Part shown: piece by piece, positions 33,525-46,212 of the stretch | Layout of the letters: each line of letters opens with the position of its first letter | Position numbering within the stretch: position 1 is the first letter of the stretch | Assembly: GCA_001606155.1 (NCBI GenBank) | Contig: LODT01000013.1 | Coordinates: 434,001 to 498,000, forward strand | Length of the DNA stretch: 64,000 bases | Reading direction: 5' to 3' | Origin: Tieghemostelium lacteum | Lineage: Eukaryota > Evosea > Eumycetozoa > Dictyosteliales > Raperosteliaceae | Made by a program: the position numbers and the translations under genes | Notes under the pieces: generated by a model | Told to the model about the DNA's origin: nothing | Seen by the model: the letters and a program-made list of their open reading frames with translations, nothing else | Databases searched by the model: none

Positions 33525-35255
33525 ATGGATCAATCTTCCAATTCCATTTATAACCAGAATGCAAATAATATATTAGAGGGTAGTGGTAGACCTATTGATT
33601 CAGAGGATCAAATATTATTACGTCTACCAGTACCCTTAGCAGATAGAGTGAGGAGAATGATAAAACAAAAACAAATTGATATACCTATAGAATTCTCATT
33701 TAAGAATGAGAGACAATTACAATTTAAACTTGGTGATGAAATTTTTGAAAGTACACTAGTGGATCTACCGTGTATTGTAGAATCACAAAAAACCATTGAC
33801 AAGGTGAACTTCTTTAAGACATCTGATATAGGTCAAATGATTCTAGTACATGACAAGGATACTGAAAATATAGAAGAAGTACAAAATCAATTATATCAGA
33901 ACGAATATAAACTACAGAGTGGTATTACCCCACCTACTAAAGATATTGTAAAGAAAAGATTTAGAGAATATACTAGAGAAAAGAAAACAGAGTTAGCAAA
34001 AATCGAAGAGGAATTAGTTAGAATAATCAACCAAAACAAACAAAATGAAGAGGAAATTGAGTTTGTTACTCTTAATGAACTTAAAGATAAATATGGTAGT
34101 GATTTGTTTAATCAAAATTCTAAAGAACCAGTTATATTCTATGAAAAGGCAGATGACCAATCAGTATTAGATTTAGATTCTGATGATGAAATGGCTGATA
34201 TTGATAGTAATCTAAATATTAGAGCTATTAAATTAAGAAGTAGTACTAATATTAATAATAATAATAATAATAACAACAATAATAACAATAATACATCATT
34301 TAATCCAATTAGTAATATGGTTGTGTATGATCAACATAATATATCAAGTGAAATTTTAAGTAAAAAATCTTTAAGTTCTGAGAAATCACCTGAAAAGAAA
34401 GAAAGAAAGACTAGAAGTGATAAAGGTAAAGAAAGACCTAGAAGATCATCTGATGGCAGTTCAATGCCTGTTGGTTCTCCTTCTGTATCAAACCCACAAC
34501 CACCTAGTGGTACTTCTTCTTCTTCAAGTAGTTTGAAAATTAAATTCCCAGGTATGCCAACTTCACCTGGTACTATTGTTGGTGGTTCTAATACCGATAC
34601 ACCAATGACACCAATTAGCAGTGGTGCAAATTTAACATCTCCTCACCCACCTTCAAGTTCAGAATCAAAAGAAGAGAAAAGAAAGAGAAGAAAAGAAAGA
34701 GAAGAACGTGGTGATAAAAAGAGATCATCAGGTAGTTCATCATCATCACATCATCGTAATAGAGATAGTATGAATGTTGATCAATCCCCACCACCTCAAC
34801 AATTAACACCACAACAGCAACAATATACATCACCACAACAAATACATCCACAATATCAAGGTATTTCATCACCACCTATTAATATAAGCGAATCTATTAA
34901 TACACCTGTATTCTCCACACCAAATCTCTATGAATTTCAACCTAGTACACCATCAACACCAATGTTTCAAAATATTTCACAAGCAGAGACTCCACCTACA
35001 AATACAACTGGCGCCTCTGCAACTCAGATTGAATTAATCAATCAAACCAATACACTTAGAAAACTTCAACAAGAACATGAACAATTGAAAAAGAAAATTA
35101 TTGATGGTCAAAACAGTTTAAGTTCACTACCAAACAAACAAATTAGAGATAGAACTCAATCTAAAATTGATGATTACATTAAACAATCTGTAACTAAACA
35201 ATCTGAAATTGATCAAGTTGAAGCTTTAATTGAACAATTGAAACAGCAACAATAA
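33525..35255 (+). CDS. taf7: Transcription initiation factor TFIID subunit 7 (TAF7/TAFII55)
   Basis: Single exon, 576 residues. The N-terminal 150 residues form the TAFII55 domain: ILLRLPVPLADRVRRMI, then STLVDLPCIVESQKTID and FFKTSDIGQMILVHD, followed by the late motif SGITPPTKDIVKKRFREY. In other eukaryotes this subunit binds TAF1 and controls its acetyltransferase within TFIID. The C-terminal two thirds is low complexity, with an Asn run, a Lys/Arg/Ser-rich block (EEKRKRRKEREERG) and Pro/Gln tracts. It ends in a coiled coil (LRKLQQEHEQLKKKI and VEALIEQLKQQQ). The start follows a long T run. Confidence 0.95.
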   Translation: MDQSSNSIYNQNANNILEGSGRPIDSEDQILLRLPVPLADRVRRMIKQKQIDIPIEFSFKNERQLQFKLGDEIFESTLVDLPCIVESQKTIDKVNFFKTSDIGQMILVHDKDTENIEEVQNQLYQNEYKLQSGITPPTKDIVKKRFREYTREKKTELAKIEEELVRIINQNKQNEEEIEFVTLNELKDKYGSDLFNQNSKEPVIFYEKADDQSVLDLDSDDEMADIDSNLNIRAIKLRSSTNINNNNNNNNNNNNNTSFNPISNMVVYDQHNISSEILSKKSLSSEKSPEKKERKTRSDKGKERPRRSSDGSSMPVGSPSVSNPQPPSGTSSSSSSLKIKFPGMPTSPGTIVGGSNTDTPMTPISSGANLTSPHPPSSSESKEEKRKRRKEREERGDKKRSSGSSSSSHHRNRDSMNVDQSPPPQQLTPQQQQYTSPQQIHPQYQGISSPPINISESINTPVFSTPNLYEFQPSTPSTPMFQNISQAETPPTNTTGASATQIELINQTNTLRKLQQEHEQLKKKIIDGQNSLSSLPNKQIRDRTQSKIDDYIKQSVTKQSEIDQVEALIEQLKQQQ

Positions 35256-35323
35256 ATCTAAATCATAGGTTTAACCTTGTAATTAAATTTCTTATTTTCT
35301 TAATTCCTAATTTTATTTGATTT

Positions 35324-36109
35324 CTATTTTTCATAATATGCCATAATGCTGTATGAAGCCATAACGGCTAATAAACTAAAAACGGATAAAACACCTCCAT
35401 AAACTACTCTATCATCACGATTGATTCCAAAATAATCTGCACCATAATCATAAAATAGATAATATGTCAAAAATGGTACTGTAAACATTAAAATTGTAAA
35501 TAATATAAATTTTATCATTACTACCCTATTTTCTTGTTGTCTATATTATTGTAAAGGTTAATACACCTATAAGCATAATTAGTGTTGGTATGATATTTAC
35601 ATTATTAACATTTCTTTTTCTGAATATTTTTTTGTACCAATTAAAGGAGATCCTATAGAAGAATCTGACTTTTGAGTAGTAGAGATTGATGAAGAAGATG
35701 AAGTATCAGAATCATAATTCTCCTCTTCAGTCTCAGTGTCACTATTTTGAGCTTGGGTATTGTATTTTTTTTTAGGTGTAGTCTTTTTTTTAGTAGTTTT
35801 CTCTGTAATTGTATCTTGATCAAATGTTACATCACTATCATCTGTTTTTTTATCTTTCTTTGTTGATGGTTTTCTCTTTCTCACTTGACCCTCTTTTTCT
35901 AACTCTGTTAATTTCTTTTGCATTTCAGAAGCAGTACTAGATCTAGTTGGTATTTTACCACTTTCTTTTTGATTTACAATTACTGATTCTCTGGCTTTGT
36001 CTTCTTGTAACTCATGATTAATTTTTTGAATACTATTTTCTCTGACTAGTTCTTTAAATTCTTCTTTGGTTGTTGGTTTTTTTGGTGTTCCTCCACTTGA
36101 TCTTGCCAT
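35324..36109 (-). CDS. vma21: VMA21-like V-ATPase assembly protein with a long charged N-terminal extension
   Basis: Exons 35601-36109 and 35324-35540 join in phase across a 60-base intron (GTAAAT ... AATATAG) to give 241 residues. The second exon encodes two transmembrane helices separated by a short loop (FTILMFTVPFLTYYLF; GINRDDRVVYG; VLSVFSLLAVMASYSIMAYY). That is the VMA21 layout, including the Pro in helix 1 and the Asn-Arg-Asp loop. VMA21 is an ER chaperone for assembly of the V-ATPase Vo sector. Exon 1 adds about 170 Lys/Glu/Ser/Thr-rich residues with no membrane segment. Alternatively, exon 2's own ATG (35518) starts a 64-residue VMA21, and exon 1 with its readthrough stop is a separate 170-residue protein. 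The perfect phase and splice sites favour one gene. Confidence 0.7.
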
Positions 36110-36339
36110 TTTTACAAATCAATGTTCAATTTGACAATAAATAATAAAAATGACAGTTGAAATTAAAAAAATATAGAATTTAAAATTCAACACACAACAC
36201 TCACACTCACTCACTAACACTTGTAAGTATGTAACATATGTAAAATGATTTAGTGATTATCGAATTTATTAAATATAGATAAAAATTGTATATTTATTGA
36301 GAATTTAAAAAAAATGATTAAATGTTAAATGTAAAATGT

Positions 36340-39300
36340 TTATCTTGTTCCTTTCTTTGTTAAATAAACAAATACAATAACCAAAACGATGTTAAATGCC
36401 CAGAAACAAGTTAAGATACCCCAATTTCTCCATCTATTATCATAAGACCAGTCGAGGGTATTGAAATATTCGGTACCAGATTTGAATGCACAATAACCAC
36501 AGTTGGTGTCAACACCATCGATAGTAGTTACATAACCAGAGGCGTATTCAGAGAATGTCTTGGTATAGGAATCACAAGTTTGACCTGGAGGTGGAGTGAA
36601 TCTTACAAGATCTTCTGGTTCACAGACTACATTGACGTTACCTAGAACATTAGTTACAAGACCTTCAAGGAAATATCTGGCGGGATTCAGATGGTACATC
36701 CACGACTCCCAGAAATGAGGTAACTGATCTGGAGGAACCATAACACCTGCAAACAAGAAGAGGAAAACAATAATCAAAGGTACAATAATCATAGCAAAGA
36801 ACATGTTGATACAGACAGCTGCAAGTGCTTGACCGAAACTTACACAGAAGAAAAGATACATCATGAAACTGAACCAATAGTAGAAACCAGTGGCATTGTT
36901 GAATTCCAAGCCTGCAGTCCAATACATACAGACAAAGAATAATGTACCAGTTACGACCAAATAAGGAATTTCAACAAACACAATACTGACACCAAATGCA
37001 TGCCATGAGTATACTTTAGATGCATAATCTCTACGGAAATATTCTCTTTGGAAGAAGAAATGTGGGAGAGCATTGAAAATCAACATGATACCAAGTAGTA
37101 AAGATTGGAAAACAACGAAAATTCTCTGTTGCATATCTGTGGAGGAGTTTTGTAGATCCCAGAAAGAGAAACCGATAATTAAACCTACTAAACAAGCTTG
37201 AACGAATCTACCAAAGGAATAAAATGGATCTCTCCACCAGATGAGATTCATACGTTTGTAAACCTCCCATAATTGGTACCATGGACCAGTTGCGAATTCT
37301 CTTGGTTTTTCATCATCACCGTGAGTTTGTGAGGATGTTTGTTCAATGCTATTCAATTCTTGGTGGATTGCATGGCATTCTTGAGATGATTTCCAAGCTG
37401 CTGACCAGTCAACATCAGTCTTTCCATGAACACCAGCACCGATAGCTTCTAGAATATATTCAGCTGGATTTTCAGATTCAGTACATGCACGAACACCGTG
37501 TCTTTGGAAATATTGTGTGAGGACAGATGACTTTTGACCAATGTCACCAAAGTATACAGTTTTACCACCTTTGGCAAGAAGTAAGAGTCTATCAAAATGC
37601 TCAAAGAGTACGGAACTTGGTTGATGGATTGTGCAGACCAATGGCATACCAGCATCTGCAAGTTTTCTAATGAATTTGATGATATTGTAAGATGATTGAG
37701 CATCAAGACCTGAAGTTGGTTCATCTAAAAAGAGAATGTGTGGTTTGGCAACCAACTCAACACCGATAGTTAGACGTTTTCTTTCTTCTACTGAGATACC
37801 AACACCGGATTCCAAGTCACCAATAAGAGCATCTCCGAGATGTTTCATCTCCATCATTTCTAATACAGATTCAACATATTCGAATTTCTCTTTAAGTGGG
37901 ATTTGTGGATCTTGACGTAACTTGGCATTGAATCTAAGGCATTCTCTTACGGTTAGATAAGGGTTGTGGACATCCATTTGTTCAACGTAACCTGTGATTC
38001 TTTCAAAATCAATAGCAAGTGGTTTACCATTTAATTTGGATGTACCTTCAATGGTACCTACAGTCTTTCTCTTTGCGAGTACATCGAGTAATGTAGTTTT
38101 ACCGGCACCTGAAGAACCCATAAGTGCAGTCATTTGACCTGGTTTAATCCAACCTTCGATATCATCTAAAAGAAGTCTCTTGTTTTCTGGAGCTGGTACT
38201 GGAACGGTATATTTGATGTGTTGCCATGTGAATACACCTCCTCTCATGGACAAGGTATTCTTCATCTTGCTAACATCAGTGGCTTCCAAGACAATCTTAG
38301 TTTGCAATTTTTCTTCTTCGACATCATTCATCTTTGGAGCTTTACCTGGTTTGTAGACTTTATGAGTGTAACCACCACCAGTCCAATCAAAGATCTCCAT
38401 AGCAACGCAATTCATAATGGTAAAGAGGATCCAGAATAAGTAGACAACAATGGTATTCAAAGCACGATCGCTAGTCTTGAAACTTAGAGTCTTGTCGAGG
38501 TAGGCTTCACCAGTGAGATATAATTCACCTTGTACACCACCAACCATTGGACATACACGATAGTCAGATTGGTTGTAAGATGGACCGTATGGGATAGCAG
38601 AGAGCTCGCATTCAAAGTCCATACCCATGAATTCATTAGCCATCAATGCTTTGAAGGCGTAGGCGAATGGGTTGACCCAGAAGAACCATTGGAACCATGG
38701 ATGCATCTTATCATATGGAATAGCATAACCAGCGTAGGTAACCATGAAAATCAAAAAGACAATTAAAATGTTCTGAGCTATATACATGGAACCACAGAAA
38801 TTACCAAATACTCTGAAAAGATTGGTAGCAGCCAAAGCAGTACCAATGAGGATAAAACAGAATATAAAGAACTTGTCAGCCCTATAATCTAGACCAAACA
38901 TGAAATATGCAATAATGGAGAACAAGAATACCTGTAGGAAAATAATTGGAAGATCCGACGTAACTTGTGCTAAGTGGAAAGCAGATGGTCTGTACATGGC
39001 ATAGGACTTTTGTTTCTGTAGAATACGTCTACCGATGAAAGCCATTGGCAACTCAGCTTGTGACAAGAAAGCATTAAAGAGCAGAGCAGCAAACATTGCA
39101 CCACCTCTTGAGAAGAGACCTGCAATGGATTTATCTTGTTGATAGAAAACACTACCGTAGATCAAAGCTTGTATAATAACAGAGAAATAACGTGAGCAAA
39201 TGGAGAATTTATCACCCCAAATAATTTGGAAATGTCTTTGAGTTAGAGCCTTAACTTGGGTTACAAAACTGGTAGTGTAAGGACTCTTCTTTCTGGCAGT

Positions 39301-40783
39301 CTTAGATTTTTCATGACGGAATTGGTGGATGAAATCGATACTTGGTTGTTGGACTTCAACTTGTTTTTCATAGTCAGCTTGTAACTGTAACTGTTCGTGA
39401 TAGTATTTTGACTCTTTCCAGCATTTTTCAAAATCTTCAGAAGTTTGTGGAACACGATCTTCAAAACCTGGTTTTACCAATCTCTCTTGTGGATTAGTCA
39501 CACCAGTAAGGAAATCTGGAGTGGATTTTCTTGGTTCGCAATCGAAACCCAAGTCCATAAAGTATTGTTTGGCATGGTGGATTGGACCAAAATAGATGCA
39601 TCTACCTTTTTCCAAAATTAAAACTTTATCAAAGAGTTCATAGATACTCTCACCAGCTTGATAGAATGAAGCAATAGTGGTCTTGTTGAGTGTATCTGAC
39701 ATGATACGAAGTGATTTAGCGTAATCTAATGCAGAAGCAGCATCAAGACCACGAGTTGAACAATCCCAACAGTTAATAGAAGCACTGCTAACCATAGCCT
39801 CTGAGATTGTAATTCTCTTTCTTTCACCACCTGAACAACCACGAACGTATTCGTTACCGACAATAGTGTTTCTCTGATGAACAATACCGTACATACCAAC
39901 AATGAGATTAAATATTTTATCTCTGAAAGAACGTTTAGTCTCATCGTTGAGTCTGTTTCCTGGAGTTTTACATTTTAGAGCAAAATCTAAAGTTTGATGT
40001 ACTGTCAATGTTGGATAATGAATATCTTCCTCTGGAGTGTAAATAGCTTCACCTCTATATCTTTCCCATTCTTTATTTGGAATACCGCCATAGGTTACAT
40101 CACCTTTTACACTAATATAAGATTTTCTTTGATTGGAAATAACTCTGAGAAATGTTGAGCAACCAGCACCTGGTCTACCCAATACCAATAACATTTCACC
40201 ATCTTTACAAAATGCACTGACATCATTTAAAATATTGAATTTTGATCCTTCGAATGAAGTTTTACTCCTAAATATTTTTAAAAAAACGAAATATTAATAT
40301 CTAAAAAATCTAAATTATTTATAAATTACGGAAATGAACTTACCATGCAAAAGGATTGAATAAAGATGCTATCCATTTAATTGGACTAAGCATATCATTA
40401 ATAACAGATACATCAGCACCTCTACCAACAACAGTTAAGTTTCTAATAGAGACACCCATTTTCTTTGGTTTTCCACCAGCTTCCATTTCCATTCTGAGTG
40501 AATTTTCAAAGTATTTACGTAACTTGAAATCTTCATCAGACATAACTGTTCCAGTGACTCCACTTTCAATATCTTTTTTTTGTTGATCTGTTATTCTAAG
40601 TTTTTCGGATTCCAACTCCAATTCACTTGCAATCTGATTAAATTGTTGCTTTTCAGCTTCAACTTGAATGTTTGGTGAGGTTGGTGGAGTTGGATTATTA
40701 TTATTGTTATTATTATTTGAAGCTTGTAAATTTGCTAAAGCTTCATTTTGGATACTAATATCCTGTAATTCATATTCCTCCAT
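36340..40783 (-). CDS. ABC transporter, ABCG subfamily, full-size PDR type
   Basis: Two exons, 40344-40783 and 36340-40267, join in phase to give 1455 residues (donor GTAAGT, acceptor ATATTTAG). The order NBD1-TMD1-NBD2-TMD2 is reverse to ABCC and typical of PDR pumps. NBD1 has the PDR-type Walker [14 protein letters not shown] and Walker [13 protein letters not shown], lacking the catalytic Glu, as is common in the family. NBD2 is canonical: [17 protein letters not shown], the signature-like [14 protein letters not shown] and [12 protein letters not shown]. The extracellular loop before the last helices is Cys-containing. The N-terminal 150 residues are acidic with an Asn run. Substrates are probably lipids or xenobiotics, but that is not evident from sequence. 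Confidence 0.95.
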
Positions 40784-41902
40784 TTTTAAAAATTAATTTT
40801 CCAAATGGAGAAGTTTAAGTTTCTTTTATATATATTATAAATATATTATTTAACTAGTGTTGTGTGTATATAAAAATATAATTTTTATTATTAGCTATAT
40901 TGTATCTATTAGATTTATCTATATAAGGACTTTGAAGAAAAAAATGAAAATGGTCCTTTTTTTTTCGATTAGATTGAGTCTTATTTAAAATATATAAGTT
41001 AAGATCTCTTAAATACAAAAAGAAATAATGAAAATAAATATTAAAAATAAATAAAAAAAAAAAAAAAAAAAAAAGATTAATAAATAATTAACTGGATTGT
41101 GAGATCATGTTATTTAGATTCACTCGTCAAAATGTTTGGGGATGGTGTTTTAATATAAATTTAAATATTGCATATTTTTTTTTGAGAAATTCATCATTTG
41201 ACGACATTTAAAAACAAAGTGTTTTTATAAAAATTTTTTTTTCTTTTCCTTTTCAAGTGAGTTATAAAAAGTTTCGATAAAAATTTTGGTTCCAATGCAA
41301 TTTATGAATCATGAAATCGAATGTTCGGTGTCCAATTATTTATAAATTGGGATTAGACATTACAAATATTTATAATGTCCATCATTTGATTTTACAATTA
41401 TGTCAGAACCTACCAGCTATAACGCAAATATGTTTATAACACAAAGTTATATTGTATTTATTAGTTTATCTCTTCTTCCCTCTAGATTTTTCCAAGTTCT
41501 TAATTAAACTTATTTTGTTAAAAGTACACAATATACTTTTATTAATATTAACTGTTCCGTTTTTAATTATTTCTTTGAGTTTTTTATCGGTCCAAAATCG
41601 ACAACAAATTCATTCGTGCACTTCTCATAGGGTTCTATAAAACCTTTCGTTTTTTTTCAAATAAAAGTCAGAAAGCAGCAAACTTTACAGGTGAATGAAG
41701 ATATTTAATATTTTCCTAGAAATATAATTAGGGTATTCAGAGACAAATGGGGTTAGTTTAATATTAATTATACCTAAACACACTTACAATGTTTATAAAT
41801 TAAAAATCTGTTGTTTTATTGACATGCTTTTGTGTGTACGTTTATTGTTATTGGAGTGGTTTTGACATGATTATTATTGGTAAATTCTTTAATTGTGCAC
41901 AA
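40784..41902. other. 1.1 kb intergenic, no gene seen
   Basis: This holds the promoter of the ABCG gene at its left end and the 3' flank of the acyl-CoA oxidase gene at its right end. Between them are long A and T runs (for example a stretch of about 20 A near 41055) and no open frame with coding character. A 62-codon plus frame at 41452-41640 is hydrophobic AT-driven sequence. Confidence 0.6.
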
Positions 41903-43969
41903 TTAAAGTTTGGAGGAATATGGTGGAATACCAACTCTTTCGGACATATTTTTAATGTAGCTAGTAGACCCTATTGGTACATCTGGAAATGTTAGTCCAA
42001 ATGATTCTTCCATTAACTCAAAGATAAATGGTTTTAATTGAACACACAAGTCTCTAATGGCATCAGAGATTGCCAATGCCTTTCCAGCTGATAGGAAATT
42101 TGCGTTTCTATAGAATCCAAAGTCATTCTCAATATTTGTAAGTGCATACAACTTTACAATGTTACTCAAAACACTTCTTGATCCTGGGTCAACACATTTC
42201 TTTACACACAAATATGAAGATTCCAAACAAAATAGTTGAGTGTAATATCTAGCCAATTTCTGAATATCCAATACTATAAATGGTAAATAATTAATATGAG
42301 CTCTTAGATAATGAATATATATTCAACTTACAAGATTCATTCCAAGATTGAGTAAAAGTTAAACCTTTGGATTTCAAAAGTGAGAGTTTGGTAATTAGGA
42401 TGGATCTTTGTTTTTCAAATCTAAAAACAAAGGCATGAAGATGGAATTCATCAGAAATGAGGTAGGGAATGGATCTAGAATGAGTATAGTATGGATTAGA
42501 GGTATCTAAAAATGATTGAACCTCTTTGATAATGTAACCTTTTACACCCTCCTTTTTATACCATTTTCTATATTCAACCAATAGATGTTTAGTTAATTGC
42601 TGGAATAGAACAGTACCATCACCCTCTGCAGTTTGAAAGACTTCCAACTCGTCTCTCATGTAACCAAAGAGTGAATATGCAGAGAATCCGTTACCTCCAC
42701 ACATGGTACGTAGTTTACTGATGGATTGAATGGCGTACTCTGCAACAGTTGCTTTTACACCTCCAATTATAGCGTTATAGCTATCAGCTTTATCTGGCAT
42801 TTTAGATTCTGGAAACCGTTCCACAATCACATTTCTAGAGAATTCCAATGCAAAGACATTGGAAATCATGGGTATAAGAGTCTGATAGTGAGTTGGATAG
42901 TTGATTAACAACTCTTCAGGTTTCTCTTTTTCTCCAAATTGTCTTCTCTGCATAGCATATCTAAAAGTATTCTTAATTGCTACATTTAAATATGCAGGAG
43001 GTCCCACTATATACAACATTCTACCCATAACCAATTGTGAGATTGTAATTTGAAAGAGTTTACCAGGAGATGATAACTTTGTTATATATTCTCCAGACTC
43101 AGTAATAGATGCAAAACGACTGAGTAGATTCAAACGAGGTGCACGGAAATTAGAGAATCGAATCCAAGCATTATCTATACCGTTCCAGCCTATTTTAGGC
43201 CCGCAATCACCCAATTCAATACCTGGACGAATTTCCTTGGTTTCCATATCACGGATATTCACAATGATACCATGTACACCTTTATCCTCATTGTTGAATA
43301 TCAATCTACAAAACAGTACTACGTGAGTACCATATCTAGACGTATTTCCAATCCAAAATTTTGTAGATGAAGGTGTTGGAGAATCGATAACAAACTCCTG
43401 AGTTTGGAAATCATATCTAGCAATAGTCTCTATATTTCTGACATTGCTTCCATGACCCATCTCAGTCATTGCAAAACCTCCTACAATTTTCATTTTGTTA
43501 ATATCATCAAAATAGATTTTATGATGATATTCAGTACCTAATTCCAGAATGGTACCTCCAAATAGCTGATAATGTATCACAAATTTAGCTAAAACATTCA
43601 TATCGAGTTTAATCAAGTTCATTAATTTGGAGAGGAACAAGAGGGGTTGATCTCTAAGTTCCTCAACTCTTAATACGCCGGTTTGAGCAATCTTCATTGC
43701 AATCTCGTGTGTTTTTATCTTCTTTTCATTTGAATTCATATCAAGCAAAAAGCTATCATATTCTAAATGCTTTACTTCTTTTTCTGCATCCTTTAATATC
43801 ACAATCAAAATCTCCTATTAATATCAAAAAAAAAACACCCTCCTGGTAATATCTCCATATTCTCCCAAAAATAGAGAATTTTAATACATACTGGATAATA
43901 TTTATAAAAAGGTCCTAATCTGACCTTTTTAATTTCTTCAGTGTCATATAAAGGTTTAAAACTATTCAT
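41903..43969 (-). CDS. Peroxisomal acyl-CoA oxidase
   Basis: Three exons, 43892-43969, 42332-43814 and 41903-42273, join in phase to give 643 residues. It catalyses the first step of peroxisomal beta-oxidation, acyl-CoA to trans-2-enoyl-CoA, with FAD and O2, releasing H2O2. Family blocks visible are GGFAMTEMGHGSNVRNIET (FAD/substrate region), FWIGNTSRYGTHVVLFCRL, RYAMQRRQFG and RTMCGGNGFSAYSLFGY. The segment FQTAEGDGTVLFQQLTKHLL contains the catalytic Glu. The C-terminus is PPYSSKL, a perfect PTS1 peroxisomal signal. The length is slightly under the 660-700 usual for ACOX1. Its start faces the DGAT1 start 170 bases away. Confidence 0.95.
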
Positions 43970-44139
43970 TATTTGTGTAGAAATTTAAAAAAAATTAATA
44001 AGAAAAATTTAATTAAATTTGAGTAGAGTGATAAAAACTTGTGCATATTAAATTTATTTTTTTTTTATTTTTTAAATTGATTTTGCTTTAGTGGGAGGGT
44101 TACATTGTTTTACATTTCAATCTTTATCTTAAAGAGAAA
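43970..44139. promoter_or_regulatory. 170-base divergent promoter shared by acyl-CoA oxidase and DGAT1
   Basis: The two start codons are separated by 170 bases containing a long T run near 44055-44075 and a G-rich spot (AGTGGGAGGG at 44090-44099). One regulatory segment therefore sits between a fatty-acid degradation gene and a triacylglycerol synthesis gene. Confidence 0.5.
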
Positions 44140-46026
44140 ATGGAAAGTCCAAACATCTCCAACAGAAAAAAACATAAGGATACAAAAAATAATACAGAGA
44201 ATATTAATAATAACAACACAATAATTAGTGAAAAAGAGAATAAGAGAGAAAAAAAGAATTTCTTTCAAACTTTAGAGTTGGAAACTGAAAGAATTAGAAA
44301 TATATTTATTAATCATGAATTTCATAAATTGGATAGAACCAGATCTAGAATCAATGCACCAAAGGTAGTCTCATCAGACACTGAATCAGAGTCTGATTCT
44401 GAGGTATTTTTGTCAAATAAAGACAATAAACATTCTAGTCACCACCACCATCATCATCGTAAAGTAACCTCACCAACTAGTAGTAATGGAGCTACTACAA
44501 CCTCACCAACACATACATCACCAACATCACCAACAGTCACAAGACCAACTTCAAATGGTCTATTTGCACCTAGACACTCACTTCTCAGCAGTGAATCAAA
44601 AGATATTGACTATAGAGGTTTCCTCAACCTTTTGGTTTTGTTACTTGTATGTATATTAGTAATAATATCTCCAAAAAAATATAACACTAACATATTTTTG
44701 TCTCCCCTGCCCTTTCACAAAAAAAACTTAAAATTTTTATCGGACATAATATATATCGGAATTTAGATTTTTATAAGTTTTAGATTAGTAATATTGAATC
44801 ATTTAACTTATGGTGTTAGAATTGATTTAAGTTTATTAACAATATCCGAATATCATAGATGGCCAGGAGTATTAATAGGTCTCAGTTTGAATATCTTCAT
44901 TCTGTTTGCTTATTTAATAGAGTTGGCTGCTGCCAAGAGAATCTTTAAAAACAGATTTTGTTATATTCTCAGAGTTATCAACTGTACTGCTTGTATAGTA
45001 ATTCCATCAACATCCATTGTGGCATTTGATGCCAATCCAGCATCTGGAATCATTGTAATGATTATGATTTGCATCTACTCTATGAAATTGATTTCCTATG
45101 CCTATGAAAATAGTAAACAAAGAAACTTTTATCCAGACAATTCTTCATTTACATGGGACTACAAGGATTCAACTATCTACCCCAACAATCTAACTTTAAA
45201 ATCAACTTATTGGTACATGTTAGTCCCAACACTAGTCTATCAGCTTTCCTATCCAAGATCGGAACGTATCAGAAAGAGATTCTTAATTAGAAAGATTATT
45301 GAAGCTGTATGTATTAAATATCATCACTTTACCCTCTACCATCTGTGTTATTAGTGTTACTAATTGTATTTGAATATATAGCTATTTTTATCACTATTAA
45401 TATTCTATATGGTCGAACAATATATGGTACCTTTGGTTCAAAATAGTTTGAAACCAATGGAACAATATGATATGGTTAGAATTGTAGAGAGGGTTATGAA
45501 GTTGTCATTACCTAATCTATATGTATGGTTACTTGGATTCTATGTATTCTTCCATTTATATTTGAATATAATGGCTGAAATTACTAGATTTGGTGACAGA
45601 GAGTTCTATAGAGACTGGTGGAATAGTACAGGTTTGGATTACTTTTGGAGAACTTGGAATATGCCAGTTCACCATTGGATGGTAGTTTTAATCTACACTC
45701 CAATGCGTAGAAGAGGATGGTCAAAGAACTGGGGATACTTTATGTGCTTCTTTGTAAGTGCAGTCTTCCATGAATTGGTTATATCCATACCTTTCCACAC
45801 TATCAAGTTGTGGGCATTCTTTGGTATCATGTCTCAAATGGTTTTGATTGCACTCACCAAGAATCTATTGAATGGCAGCAGTACAGGTAACATTATATTT
45901 TGGTTCAGTATAGTTTTAGGTCAACCAATGATTGTCCTCTTGTACTATAGAAACTTTATTCAAGAGAATCCAGATTTATACCCACCTGTAACTTATCTAA
46001 GTACCAGTGAAGGTCTAAAATTATAA
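44140..46026 (+). CDS. dgat1: Diacylglycerol O-acyltransferase 1 (DGAT1, MBOAT family)
   Basis: Three exons, 44140-44646, 44767-45306 and 45382-46026, join in phase 0 to give 563 residues. It transfers an acyl group from acyl-CoA to diacylglycerol at the ER, the last step of triacylglycerol synthesis. Hallmarks are DYRGFLNLLVLLL running across the first junction into FRLVILNHLTYG, FGDREFYRDWWNS (FYxDWWN motif) and VSAVFHELVIS with the catalytic His. Multiple hydrophobic helices are present. The N-terminal 150 residues are disordered, with a natural run of six His (HSSHHHHHHRK) and a Ser/Thr/Pro region. The first intron acceptor is GAATTTAG at 44766, not the later AG sites, because only that one restores the DGAT1 sequence. 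Confidence 0.95.
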
Positions 46027-46212
46027 ATTATCTCCTCATTCCAAAATCTAAAAAAACAATATAGATAATAAAACAACACTCCAAAAACAAAAACATTGAT
46101 AACTTTGTTTGAATAGACTATATTCTTAGCGCTAATACATATATTTAAAATTACATCTTTTCTTTTATTTGCAGTGTATCTCTGTTTTCTTCTTATTTCT
46201 AATTTGTTTTGA

